From positions 1 through 55,218 of the forward strand of contig DASRKX010000012.1 of NCBI GenBank assembly GCA_035648735.1: a DNA stretch of 55,218 bases, given 5' to 3'. This document shows, in pieces, positions 1-6,655 of this stretch. Position 1 is the first letter of the stretch, and every line of letters starts with the position of its first letter. The notes beneath the pieces were generated by a model that saw nothing but the letters and a program-made list of their open reading frames with translations, was not told the DNA's origin and ran no database searches. The DNA is from REEB95 sp035648735. GTDB taxonomy: Bacteria; Pseudomonadota; Alphaproteobacteria; ATCC43930; CGMCC-115725. Made by a program: the position numbers and the translations under genes.

Positions 1-362
1 CCGCCATAGCCGAAGCCGTAATTGATGCCGCCGTAGAATCCGACATGCGGGCCCCAATATCCGGCGTTCCAGCGATAGAAGCGGCCGCTCCAGCCCCAAT
101 AGCCCGGCGTCCAGAGATAGCCGATTTGCGGCGGCTCGACCCAGGTGCCCGGGACCCAGAAATAGCCGCCATCGGCGTAAGCCCAATAGCCCGGGGTCCA
201 GATGTAGCCTTCCTGGGGCAAGGGCGGCTGCACGTAAATCGGCAGCATCGGCGGCGCGAGCTGCACGGAAACGCCGACCTCCATCTGCGCGCGGGCGGCC
301 ATCGGCGCCGCGAGCAACAGGAAACCGAACAGCGGGAGGAGCAGGCGGGCGCGGCGGTGCAT
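1..362 (-). CDS. YXWGXW-repeat secreted protein (3' end outside window)
   Basis: Reading from the ATG at 362, the product starts with a basic end and hydrophobic stretch (MHRRARLLLPLFGFLLLAAP) ending in an Ala-rich cleavage region ARAQ, so it is probably exported. The mature part holds tandem aromatic repeats: WTPGYWAY, WVPGTWVE, WTPGYWGW, WNAGYWGP. These match the YXWGXW/WXXGXW repeat family of periplasmic or surface proteins, whose function is not established. The frame stays open to base 1, so the C-terminus is missing. No enzymatic motif is visible. Confidence 0.8.
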   Translation of the reverse strand, partial: MHRRARLLLPLFGFLLLAAPMAARAQMEVGVSVQLAPPMLPIYVQPPLPQEGYIWTPGYWAYADGGYFWVPGTWVEPPQIGYLWTPGYWGWSGRFYRWNAGYWGPHVGFYGGINYGFGYG

Positions 363-417
363 GAGGGTGCCTTGCGATGGGGGTTGGCGAAGGGAAGCCG
401 GTTACGGACAGAACCGG

Positions 418-612
418 TTAGGGCCGGGATTGTTCCGTGGTGGTGGTCGTCGTCGAGTAGGTCGCCGGCGGCATCGGCGCGGTGGTGCTCGCCGAATGCT
501 CGGTCGTGGTGGTTTTCGTTTCCTTGTCCGAATCGCAACCCGCCACCAAAACGGTGCCGGCAACGAGCACGGCGGCGGTCAGGAATTTGAGGCCGAATTT
601 CGTGTCAGTCAT
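418..612 (-). CDS. small lipoprotein, Thr-rich
   Basis: A 64-residue product with a classical lipoprotein signal: hydrophobic core then lipobox LVAGC near residue 25, so the mature chain is about 40 residues anchored by a lipidated Cys. The mature part is low-complexity and rich in Thr and Ser (ETKTTTTEHSASTT). I start at 612 because a GGAG ribosome-binding sequence lies six bases upstream; an in-frame ATG at 624 overlaps that site. It may be a small envelope-stress or osmotic lipoprotein, but nothing in the sequence proves a role. Confidence 0.6.
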   Translation of the reverse strand: MTDTKFGLKFLTAAVLVAGTVLVAGCDSDKETKTTTTEHSASTTAPMPPATYSTTTTTTEQSRP

Positions 613-702
613 GGAAAACTCCATCTTTGACGGTTTCCTAGAACGGTCGGTGCAAGCGGAATGCCGCGCGGGAAACCCCGCGCGGCATCCCGGATGCCGC
701 GA

Positions 703-1056
703 TTAGTCGTGACCGGACGTGGTCGTGGTCGTCTGCTGGCTGCTTGACGAACCGACATACGGCGACGCCGTCTGCTTCTCGTGGAACGAGCTCGAGGAGC
801 CGTTCGGCGTCGAGATCTTCGCGCTGGAGCTGGCGGCCGTCCCGTTGGGACCGCTGTTATAGCTCTTGTTCTTCTCGACCGAGACGCCGTTGCTGTCGCT
901 GCTCCGTTGGGAGGTGCTCGAGTTGTAGCTTCCGACGGCCGGAGCCGATGTCGTGGTCGAAGTTGACGTCGACGAGCCGGATGACATGTCATCCGCGAAC
1001 GCAACGCCCGTCATCAGCGTGAACGCTGCCGCGCTTGCGAGCCAAAATTTCATCAT
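703..1056 (-). CDS. secreted Ser/Thr-rich low-complexity protein
   Basis: About 117 residues. The N-terminus is a signal peptide (MMKFWLASAAAFTLMTGVAFA, cut after AFA). The rest is almost only Ser, Thr, Gly and Asn with short charged islands and no predicted fold, and it ends in a TTTTTSGHD tail. An AGGA eight bases upstream favours the ATG at 1056 over the one at 1065. It shares Thr/Ser-rich composition with the lipoprotein just downstream on the same strand, so the two may be related envelope proteins. Function unknown. Confidence 0.6.
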   Translation of the reverse strand: MMKFWLASAAAFTLMTGVAFADDMSSGSSTSTSTTTSAPAVGSYNSSTSQRSSDSNGVSVEKNKSYNSGPNGTAASSSAKISTPNGSSSSFHEKQTASPYVGSSSSQQTTTTTSGHD

Positions 1057-1078
1057 TTCGTGCATCCTTATAAGTGTT

Positions 1079-1099
1079 TACGAGCGTGGAGCGCTCGTA
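1079..1099 (-). promoter_or_regulatory. inverted repeat upstream of the Ser/Thr-rich gene
   Basis: TACGAGCG (1079-1086) and CGCTCGTA (1092-1099) form a perfect 8-bp inverted repeat with a 5-base loop, some 20 bases before the start of the gene at 703-1056. It could be a 5' leader hairpin or a protein-binding site. There is no T-run, so it is not a terminator. The rest of 1100-1285 shows no gene that I can support. Confidence 0.35.
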
Positions 1100-1285
1100 T
1101 CCTGCCGCGGACCAATGCATTCGGCATCGTCGGCGTTATCCGGGGACTGGTGACTCAACAGGCCCCGGCCCCATCGGTTCCCTAAAAAAATAAAGCGCGG
1201 TATCGCAGCCCGAGCGGCTGAACCACGCGCCGGCCGCGCCGCGCCGTCCGGCGGCGGGTCATGGGAGGCTCGATGGCAAGGCGTC

Positions 1286-1600
1286 CTAGTCGGAATGGGC
1301 CCCTTCGATCGAGCTTTCCAGGACGGCGCCCGTCTTGGCATCGATCCCGACTTCGTGGATTGCGTCCTTGGCCTTGATGTCGAAGGAGTAGCGGAGTCCG
1401 CTCCCGCCGCGCTCCTTCTCCAGTTCCTCGGCGGTGATCTGGCCGGGAACCGTACGCAATGCGATGGTCCGCGCTTCTTCGAGGCTCACCTTGGCGCCGG
1501 GGGCGAGTTCCTGCCCCGTATAGGCGAACGCCGCCGTCGCCGAGCCGCCAAGAACGCCGCAAAGCGCCGCAAGCCGCACGAAATTCATCGGTTTAATCAT
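1286..1600 (-). CDS. PepSY-domain secreted protein
   Basis: About 104 residues. The start at 1600 has GGAGAG just upstream. A signal peptide (residues 1-26, ending ATAAFA) is followed by a single PepSY domain: the SLEEARTIALRTVPGQI motif, then an ELEKE helix and strands ending in the characteristic IDAKTGAVLES. PepSY domains are small periplasmic modules found in peptidase inhibitors and redox-linked proteins. Single-domain copies like this have no known partner. Monocistronic as far as can be seen. Confidence 0.8.
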   Translation of the reverse strand: MIKPMNFVRLAALCGVLGGSATAAFAYTGQELAPGAKVSLEEARTIALRTVPGQITAEELEKERGGSGLRYSFDIKAKDAIHEVGIDAKTGAVLESSIEGAHSD

Positions 1601-1696
1601 CGAAACTCTCCATCCCAAGGGTGCGATCGCATCCCCTATGTAAGCGGGCTGGACTGACAATCACCCTACGGCGAGGTGAATTCGCGGTTAGGTCCG

Positions 1697-1993
1697 TCAG
1701 GAAGAGAGCGCGGTCTCCGTTGGATGTCGCGGCAGCAAGGCGATGCGAAAGCCGCGGTAGTTTTTCCGCAAGGCCATCCGGGTGACCGCGACGCTCCACA
1801 GGATGCCGGCGGCGCTGCCGAGGATGCCGCTGAGGCGCGTGCCGACATCGGACCCCCATCCCAGCAGGATTCCCGTCCCGCCGACGATCACGCCCACCAG
1901 CACGCCGAGCAGCAGGCCGCCGACAAAGCCCCGCCACAGCACGAGCCACCACACGCTGAGGATTCGCTTCCAGGTTTTTTCGAGCTCGGGCAT
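1697..1993 (-). CDS. small membrane protein, unknown
   Basis: 98 residues from the ATG at 1993, chosen because GGAGGG sits directly upstream; a longer frame to 2047 lacks a good ribosome-binding site. Two Gly-rich hydrophobic segments (about residues 19-45 and 50-70) with a Gly-zipper look suggest an inner-membrane protein. The C-terminus is basic (RKNYRGFR). I do not recognise the family. Confidence 0.5.
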   Translation of the reverse strand: MPELEKTWKRILSVWWLVLWRGFVGGLLLGVLVGVIVGGTGILLGWGSDVGTRLSGILGSAAGILWSVAVTRMALRKNYRGFRIALLPRHPTETALSS

Positions 1994-2095
1994 TTTCCCT
2001 CCATCAAGCGGCCTTGGTCTGGCGCCGCCGCCGCCAGGATAAGCCATGTCACGGGCGGTATGGCTAGACCGTAATCGCCCTGGATTGACGCATCT

Positions 2096-2187
2096 CCCCT
2101 CACCCCGCTTTGGCTAAGGCTCGGCTTACGCCTCGCCAACCCAAAGCAACCCTCTCCCCAAATTTGGGGGAGAGGAAGGGTGAGGGG
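2096..2187. repeat. intergenic nested inverted repeat
   Basis: Outer arms CCCCTCACCCC (2096-2106) and GGGTGAGGGG (2178-2187) enclose an inner near-palindrome, CCTCTCCCC-AAATTT-GGGGGAGAGG (2151-2175). The arrangement looks like the dispersed intergenic palindromes common in alphaproteobacterial genomes (REP/BIME-like). It lies between genes at 1993 and 2217 and has no coding potential. Confidence 0.55.
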
Positions 2188-2216
2188 TCACTGATTCAAT
2201 CTGATCCAATAATGCA

Positions 2217-2744
2217 TTAGAGGCCGTAAAAGGCCTGCAGCACGCCGAGCGCGCCGACCAGGATTCCCGAGGCCGCCTCTTGCGAGAGCGTCCGTCCGGC
2301 CCAGCCGGCGCGCAGAGCCCAGGCCTTGACCGTCCATTGGCAGCCGACGACATCCCAGACGCAGGAGCCCGCCGGCGAGGCGGCGCCGCCCAGCGCCTTC
2401 AGCGCCTGCCAGATTTTCTTGCGCGCCTCGGCCTGGCGCAGCGAGAGATGCAGCCCGGGCGCGCCATGCGGCAGGCGGTCGAGATCGGGCGCGCGCAACG
2501 GGTCGAGATGCGCCAGCACGAAAAGCGCGTGGAAATCGTCGCCCGCCTGGCGCATGGCGGGCGAGATCGTGCCTTTCTTCGCCATCAGCGACAGCGCGTC
2601 GAGCGCGCGATAGGGCCGCGCCAGCCGGCCCTGCTCGTCGGCGATGGCGCGCGGCAGCAATTCGACATCGCCCTTGGCCGCGCGCTCGGGCGTCAGCCCG
2701 CCCAGGACGATGGCGCGTTGGTGCTTGCGCCGGACGCGGCTCAT
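2217..2744 (-). CDS. DUF6456-like protein
   Basis: 175 residues. The C-terminal half (RKKIWQALKALGG, CVWDVVG, then a helix ending LQAFYGL) resembles the C-terminal DUF6456 domain of alphaproteobacterial proteins of unknown function, some with a helix-turn-helix part. The ATG at 2744 overlaps the stop of the upstream small gene (ATGA), so the two are translationally coupled. A competing frame covering 2188-3015 reads into Arg/Ala-rich nonsense and is a shadow. Family assignment is by pattern only. Confidence 0.6.
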   Translation of the reverse strand: MSRVRRKHQRAIVLGGLTPERAAKGDVELLPRAIADEQGRLARPYRALDALSLMAKKGTISPAMRQAGDDFHALFVLAHLDPLRAPDLDRLPHGAPGLHLSLRQAEARKKIWQALKALGGAASPAGSCVWDVVGCQWTVKAWALRAGWAGRTLSQEAASGILVGALGVLQAFYGL

Positions 2745-2959
2745 GCTTCCTCGCGGGTTTCGCGGCGCGGCAGATCGAGTCCGGCGAGCCGGTCGGCATC
2801 GTCCTCCTCGATCGGCTCGAGCGGCTCGATGGCCGCCACATCGGCGAGCGGCAGCGGCGGCAGGGCGCCGCCGGCGCGATGGGCGGGGCAATAGGACGAG
2901 CCGGGCGGCAGCGGCCGGTCGCACAGGCGCGCGGCGCCTGCGGCGCCGGCGCCAAGCAC
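2741..2959 (-). CDS. small protein with GcrA-like Cys/His motif
   Basis: About 72 residues if the GTG at 2959 is used; the open frame continues upstream without an ATG, so the start is uncertain. The N-terminal part has LCDRPLPPGSSYCPAHRAGG. This spacing of Cys, Pro-Gly, Tyr-Cys and His recalls the C-terminal zinc-like motif of the cell-cycle regulator GcrA, although no GcrA N-terminal domain is present. The remainder is acidic (PIEEDDADRL). Its stop overlaps the ATG of the DUF6456 gene by 4 bp. An SOS-type box lies about 80 bp upstream. Confidence 0.5.
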   Translation of the reverse strand: MLGAGAAGAARLCDRPLPPGSSYCPAHRAGGALPPLPLADVAAIEPLEPIEEDDADRLAGLDLPRRETREEA

Positions 2960-3038
2960 CAGGAAACCGCAGCGCCGGATTTCCCGTTCCGATTTTTCCG
3001 TGACACCCGAAACACCGCCGTCTATCGTCCGCGGCTGC

Positions 3039-3053
3039 GTTCTTGAAATGTTC
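3039..3053 (-). promoter_or_regulatory. LexA-type SOS box, GTTC-N7-GTTC
   Basis: The 15 bases GTTCTTGAAATGTTC fit exactly the direct-repeat operator GTTC-N7-GTTC bound by LexA in alphaproteobacteria; read on the minus strand it is GAAC-N7-GAAC. It lies 80-94 bp before the GTG start of the minus-strand operon and about 185 bp before the plus-strand S24 repressor start. An exact match to eight fixed bases can arise by chance, so regulation is a hypothesis. Confidence 0.5.
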
Positions 3054-3160
3054 TCATCTTGGGACAAGTCCGGATGGCGGTGGAAATCCCCCACGAGCGA
3101 AACCTTTCCTGGCTGGCGCCGCCCGCGGCGCCCGGCGGGAGCAGCGGAAGCGAAAACCAA

Positions 3161-3225
3161 TGTACGCTGGACCGCGGCGGAAGTCAACGCTTTTTGCGTA
3201 TAGCGTCGTATTGGAGCAGCGTACA
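3161..3225. promoter_or_regulatory. candidate operator pair for the S24 repressor
   Basis: TGTACGCT (3161-3168) and its exact inverse AGCGTACA (3218-3225) flank the likely promoter of the S24 repressor gene that starts at 3236. Between them lie related half-sites in AACGCTTTTTGCGTATAGCGT. A third copy of AGCGTACA occurs at 3994-4001, after the repressor gene. The pattern fits an autoregulated repressor with cooperative binding. Confidence 0.45.
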
Positions 3226-3235
3226 GACTGCGTCG

Positions 3236-3955
3236 ATGCCCGCGATCTCCGCCGCCTCCCGCAAGCTCAAGGCCCTGCGCCAGCGCGCCGGGCTCTCGAT
3301 CCGGCAGGTGGCCCAGGCGCTCGGTATGGAATACGGCAGCTCCTATCAGCATTACGAGGACCGCTTCAAGAAGCCGCTGCTGCCCTTGGAGCTGGTGCTG
3401 AAACTCGTGCCGATCTTCGCGCCGTCGGGGGTCGAGGCGCCCGAGCTCTATGCGCTGGCCGGGGTGGATGGCGCCGGCGACCGCCCCGCGAGCGCGCCGA
3501 GCGGCGTTCCGGCGCCGGCGCCGGCCGATAGCGACGGCCGGATGCTCCGCATCGAGGAGCTGGATGTGAGAGCCGCGGCCGGCGGCGGCCTGGTCGGCGA
3601 CAACGAGCGGGTCATCGCCGCGTGGCAGCTGCCGAGCGGCGTGGTGCGCCATTATTCGACGGCGCCGGCGCACGAGCTGCGCATCATCACGGTGATGGGC
3701 GACAGCATGGAGCCGGCCCTGCTGCCCGGCCAGCGCGTGCTGGTCGATACCGGCGACCGCATGCCGAGCCCGCCGGGCGTGTTCGTCGTCTGGGACGGGC
3801 TCGGCCTGGTGGTGAAGCGGATCCAGGTCGTGCCGCATACCGACCCGCCGCGCGTCCGCATCAGCTCCGACAACGGCAAATACGACACCTACGAGCGCAC
3901 TTTGGCGGAAGCGTACATCCAAGGCCGCGTCATCGGGCAATGGCGCTGGCTATAG
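3236..3955 (+). CDS. XRE-type repressor with S24 (LexA-like) peptidase domain
   Basis: 239 residues. The N-terminal helix-turn-helix covers about residues 9-45 (LRQRAGLSIRQVAQALG). A Pro/Ala linker leads to a peptidase S24 domain: the self-cleavage Ala-Gly bond is likely in RAAAGGG (residues 115-116), the catalytic Ser is in GDSMEP (157) and the general base Lys is in VVKRIQ (194). Such proteins are phage-type or SOS-type repressors that cleave themselves when RecA is activated. I start at the ATG at 3236; an open frame extends upstream to 3059, but that part crosses the operator-like sites and is not domain-like. Confidence 0.85.
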   Translation: MPAISAASRKLKALRQRAGLSIRQVAQALGMEYGSSYQHYEDRFKKPLLPLELVLKLVPIFAPSGVEAPELYALAGVDGAGDRPASAPSGVPAPAPADSDGRMLRIEELDVRAAAGGGLVGDNERVIAAWQLPSGVVRHYSTAPAHELRIITVMGDSMEPALLPGQRVLVDTGDRMPSPPGVFVVWDGLGLVVKRIQVVPHTDPPRVRISSDNGKYDTYERTLAEAYIQGRVIGQWRWL

Positions 3956-3993
3956 CCGCTATACGCAATTATCCTTGAACGTCTAACGTAATT

Positions 3994-4001
3994 AGCGTAC
4001 A
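3994..4001 (+). promoter_or_regulatory. third AGCGTACA operator-like site
   Basis: An exact copy of the 8-mer that flanks the S24 repressor promoter, 28 bases before the TTG start of the small gene at 4029. It suggests that this downstream gene is under the same repressor. Confidence 0.35.
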
Positions 4002-4028
4002 CCCTGCCGGCGCCGCCGGAGGGAAGGC

Positions 4029-4319
4029 TTGCCCGACACCCACGATTTTCTGGCCTCGATCGACGATCTCGAGCGGCGCCATGACGGGCCGCTCGCCGGC
4101 GCGGCGCGCCGCCTGGCGCGGGTGGGATCGGCGGCGGCGCTGCTCCGGCTTGAAGCGACCGGTCAAGCCGCGTTCTTCCGCCACATGGCGCGGCGCCAGA
4201 TCGCGCTCATGCGCGCACGCCGGCGCGACGGCAGCTTCTACCCGGCGCTGATCGACGATCTCGCGCTGTACCGCCGCGAGGTGCGACGCTGGCGCGCGCG
4301 GGCCGGCGGCGGTCGCTAG
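4029..4319 (+). CDS. hypothetical basic helical protein
   Basis: 96 residues from a TTG at 4029 preceded by GGAGGGAAGG. The sequence is helical and rich in Arg and Ala (RRLARVGSAAALLRLEATGQ, then MARRQIALMRARRRDG). No family recognised. It follows the S24 repressor on the same strand with an AGCGTACA site in between. Its stop codon overlaps the metZ stop on the other strand (shared CTAG). Confidence 0.5.
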   Translation: MPDTHDFLASIDDLERRHDGPLAGAARRLARVGSAAALLRLEATGQAAFFRHMARRQIALMRARRRDGSFYPALIDDLALYRREVRRWRARAGGGR

Positions 4320-5515
4320 AGCCGCGCCAGCGCCTGGTCGAGATCCTCGGTCAGATCGGCGGGATCCTCGATGCCGGCGGAGATGCGCACCAGCGCGTCG
4401 GAAATGCCGAGCACCGCGCGCTGTTCCGGTGCCACGCGTAGATGCGTCGTCGTCGCCGGATGCGTCGTCAGGGTCTTGGTGTCGCCGAGATTGTTCGAGA
4501 TCTCGATCAGCCGCAGCGCGTTCAGCACGCGGAAGGCGTCGGCCTTGGTCTTGCCGGCCTCGAAGACGACGATGCTGCCGGCGCCCTTCATCTGCTTCTG
4601 CGCCAGGGCGTATTGCGGGTGGCTCTTGAGGCCGGGATAGAGCACGCGGCTGACCTTGGGGTGCTTTTCCAGGAACTGGGCGATGGCCGCCGCCACCTCG
4701 CATTGCCGCGTTAGCCGCAGCTCCAGCGTCTCCAGCCCCTTCAGCAGCAGCCAGGCGTTGAACGGCGACAGCGCCGGACCGGTGTGGCGCAGGAACGGCG
4801 CCAGATGCTCGGTGATGAACTTCTGCGACGCGAGCACGGCGCCGCCGAGGCTGCGCCCCTGCCCGTCGATGTGCTTGGTCGCGGAATAGACCACGACATC
4901 GGCGCCGAGCTGCAAGGGCTTCTGCAAGAGCGGCGAGGCGAAGACGTTGTCGACGATCAGCCGCGCGCCGGCCTGGTGCGCCAGCTCGGCGACCGCCTTC
5001 AGATCGATGATCTCGAGCGCCGGGTTGGACGGGCTCTCGACGAACACCGCCTTGGCGCCCTTTGCCAGCGCCGTTGCCCACGCGTTGAGATCGCGGCCGT
5101 CGACCAGCGCGGTCTCGATGCCGTAGCGCGGCAGGATCTGCTGGAGGATGTGCAGGCACGACCCGAACAGCGCGCGCGACGCGACGACCCGGTCGCCGGC
5201 CTTGAGGAAGCAGGCGAGCGAGGCGAAGACCGCGGCCATGCCGCTCGCCGTGGCGCGACAGGCCTCCGCGCCCTCGATCAGGCGCAGCCGCTCCTCGAAC
5301 ATCGAGACGGTCGGGTTGGCGTAGCGGCTGTAGACGAAGCGCAAGCCGTCGCCGGCGAAGGCGGCCTCGGCCTCCTCGGCGGTCTGGTAGACGTAGCCCG
5401 ACGTCATGAACAATGCTTCGCCGGTCTCCTCGAACTGGCTGCGCATCAGCCCGCCGCGCGTGGCGACGGTGCGCGGGCGCCAGGAGGCGGGCGGCGGTGG
5501 CGGCGTTATCGGCAT
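4316..5515 (-). CDS. metZ: O-succinylhomoserine sulfhydrylase
   Basis: 399 residues, usual for the Cys/Met-metabolism PLP family. The PLP Lys is K214 in SATKHIDG, the pyridine-binding Asp is D189 (LIVDNVFASP), and YSRYANPTVSMFE near residues 62-74 binds the phosphate from the neighbouring subunit. MetZ makes homocysteine directly from O-succinylhomoserine and sulfide in the cytosol; O-acetylhomoserine use cannot be excluded. The SAM-II riboswitch in its leader supports a methionine role. Its promoter, aptamer and terminator lie at 5551-5690. Confidence 0.92.
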   Translation of the reverse strand: MPITPPPPPASWRPRTVATRGGLMRSQFEETGEALFMTSGYVYQTAEEAEAAFAGDGLRFVYSRYANPTVSMFEERLRLIEGAEACRATASGMAAVFASLACFLKAGDRVVASRALFGSCLHILQQILPRYGIETALVDGRDLNAWATALAKGAKAVFVESPSNPALEIIDLKAVAELAHQAGARLIVDNVFASPLLQKPLQLGADVVVYSATKHIDGQGRSLGGAVLASQKFITEHLAPFLRHTGPALSPFNAWLLLKGLETLELRLTRQCEVAAAIAQFLEKHPKVSRVLYPGLKSHPQYALAQKQMKGAGSIVVFEAGKTKADAFRVLNALRLIEISNNLGDTKTLTTHPATTTHLRVAPEQRAVLGISDALVRISAGIEDPADLTEDLDQALARL

Positions 5516-5550
5516 TGCGACTTCTCCTTCCGTCGCCGGCTGCGGCGCAT

Positions 5551-5582
5551 AAAAAAGCCCTGTCCCGCGAAGGGTCAGGGCT
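5551..5582 (-). terminator. intrinsic terminator in the metZ leader
   Basis: Read on the minus strand, AGCCCTG pairs with CAGGGCT, extended inward by ACCC/GGGA with one mismatch, and is followed by TTTTTT. It lies between the SAM-II aptamer and the metZ start, so it can act as a transcriptional attenuator or expression platform. Confidence 0.75.
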
Positions 5583-5593
5583 GGCGACAGCCT

Positions 5594-5652
5594 CCGACCT
5601 TTTAGCGGGTTTTTTTACGTGGCCGCAAGCCGGTCGGCTCAAATCACCACGA
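5594..5652 (-). promoter_or_regulatory. SAM-II (SAM-alpha) riboswitch of metZ
   Basis: On the minus strand the leader contains, in order, CGTGGTGATTTG, CCGGCTTGCGG, CCACGTAAA and CCGCTAAAAGGTCGG, the conserved blocks of the SAM-II aptamer. P1 is CGTGG paired with CCACG. The H-type pseudoknot helix is CCGACC paired with GGTCGG (the latter at 5594-5599 on the plus strand as CCGACC). The aptamer begins only a few bases after the predicted transcription start and is followed by an intrinsic terminator. High S-adenosylmethionine should lower metZ expression. Confidence 0.93.
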
Positions 5653-5660
5653 GTGTCGTA

Positions 5661-5690
5661 TTTCTACCGCCGCCCCGCCTTCTTCGTCAA
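5661..5690 (-). promoter_or_regulatory. metZ promoter
   Basis: -35 TTGACG (5685-5690) and -10 TAGAAA (5661-5666) with an 18-bp spacer, read on the minus strand. The start would be near 5655, right before the riboswitch. The -35 lies only 15 bp from the end of the transposon (5706), so the promoter appears intact. Confidence 0.6.
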
Positions 5691-5705
5691 GCGGCGGAAA
5701 TCGTC

Positions 5706-5726
5706 GGCACTGTCTCAGTTTGAAAT
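5706..5726 (+). repeat. left terminal inverted repeat of the IS1-family transposon
   Basis: Begins GGCACTGTCTCAGT and differs from the right end at one of 21 positions. The transposase stop codon (5715-5717) lies inside it. The 8-bp target duplication AAATCGTC abuts at 5698-5705. Confidence 0.9.
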
Positions 5727-6611
5727 CGTAGCGGCATCGCCGCGCTTCCGGTAGGTCGCGGGCCGCTTGGGCTTGGAAGCGTGCGCCTCGACCAGCTCGG
5801 CAATGTCCTTCATCTCCCAAAGGTGCCCCTCGATCCCTGCCGCCATCGCGGGGCTCATCCGCACCGCCTGGTTCACGCGGGCGAAATTGTAGAACAGGAA
5901 ATACAAGGCTTGCGCGTGGTGGTGGTTCGCCAGCTTCTTGCTGTGGGCATTCGTCAACCTCGTGAAGCGACGCATGCCCATCCGCATCGTGAGGTTCGCC
6001 CGCTCGACGTAGGACGTGCTGACGTGGTCCTTGTCGGGATTGCCGGTGATCTTGGTCTTGCGCGTCCCGATGCAGTCTGCGGGGCTGTAGCGGCCCTTCA
6101 TGCTCTCGGGGGCCTCGCCGTACAGCTTTACCAGCATCGCGTAATCGACATCATCGCCGAACGCTTCCTCGACCGCATTGAGGTAAGCCTTGTGCCCATC
6201 CGTCGTTAGCTGGACTCGGGTTGCGAGGCGCGAGCGAAGATCGTCCATAAGCGCCAGCGCATATTCTCCGTCGCGACCGCCCGAGAGATAGCTGACGATC
6301 AGCTTGGACGTGGTTTCGATGGCGGTCCACGTCCAAACGTCACCGGCGCCAGCGGGCGCAGCCTTCGCCGCCGCGACGTGCTTCTGCTTGCTGTAGCAGA
6401 ATGCCCAAATCTCATCGCACTGGACGCGCTTCGCCTTGACGTTCCGCACGTGCTCGTCGTGATAGGCCGCACACGCCAAGCCAGCGTCCACCAGTAGCTT
6501 TGTCACGGTATTGATGCTAACGCCCACAATCCGCGAGATCGCCCGCATAGACGAACCTTCACAGAGGAGGTGAAGGATTTGGGCGCGGGTTTCGAGGGGC
6601 AATTTGTTCAT
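5715..6611 (-). CDS. IS1-family transposase
   Basis: 298 residues from the ATG at 6611. The N-terminal helix-turn-helix (MRAISRIVGVSINTVTKLL) is followed by a DDE core: D66 in CDEIW, D138 in TTDGHKAY and E203 in SYVERANLTM. It is the long single-frame form found in alphaproteobacteria rather than the frameshifted InsAB of classical IS1. The promoter at 6618-6646 and the terminal stop codon inside the inverted repeat fit an intact transposition gene. An upstream ATG at 6659 lacks a ribosome-binding site and would run through the promoter. Confidence 0.88.
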   Translation of the reverse strand: MNKLPLETRAQILHLLCEGSSMRAISRIVGVSINTVTKLLVDAGLACAAYHDEHVRNVKAKRVQCDEIWAFCYSKQKHVAAAKAAPAGAGDVWTWTAIETTSKLIVSYLSGGRDGEYALALMDDLRSRLATRVQLTTDGHKAYLNAVEEAFGDDVDYAMLVKLYGEAPESMKGRYSPADCIGTRKTKITGNPDKDHVSTSYVERANLTMRMGMRRFTRLTNAHSKKLANHHHAQALYFLFYNFARVNQAVRMSPAMAAGIEGHLWEMKDIAELVEAHASKPKRPATYRKRGDAATISN

Positions 6612-6617
6612 GCCCCT

Positions 6618-6646
6618 AGTATCTGAAATTATATGCTTACCGTCAA
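6618..6646 (-). promoter_or_regulatory. transposase promoter (IS1-family element)
   Basis: -35 TTGACG (6641-6646) and -10 GATACT (6618-6623), spacer 17 bp, read on the minus strand. It leaves a very short leader before the ATG at 6611, so translation may be near-leaderless or the true start may differ. Confidence 0.45.
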
Positions 6647-6655
6647 GCAGTATAT

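Noticed and set aside
2188..3015. A 275-residue minus-strand frame over the DUF6456 operon
   Set aside because: It is an Arg/Ala/Pro-rich shadow frame; the two overlapping frames with ATGA coupling and family-like sequence are preferred.
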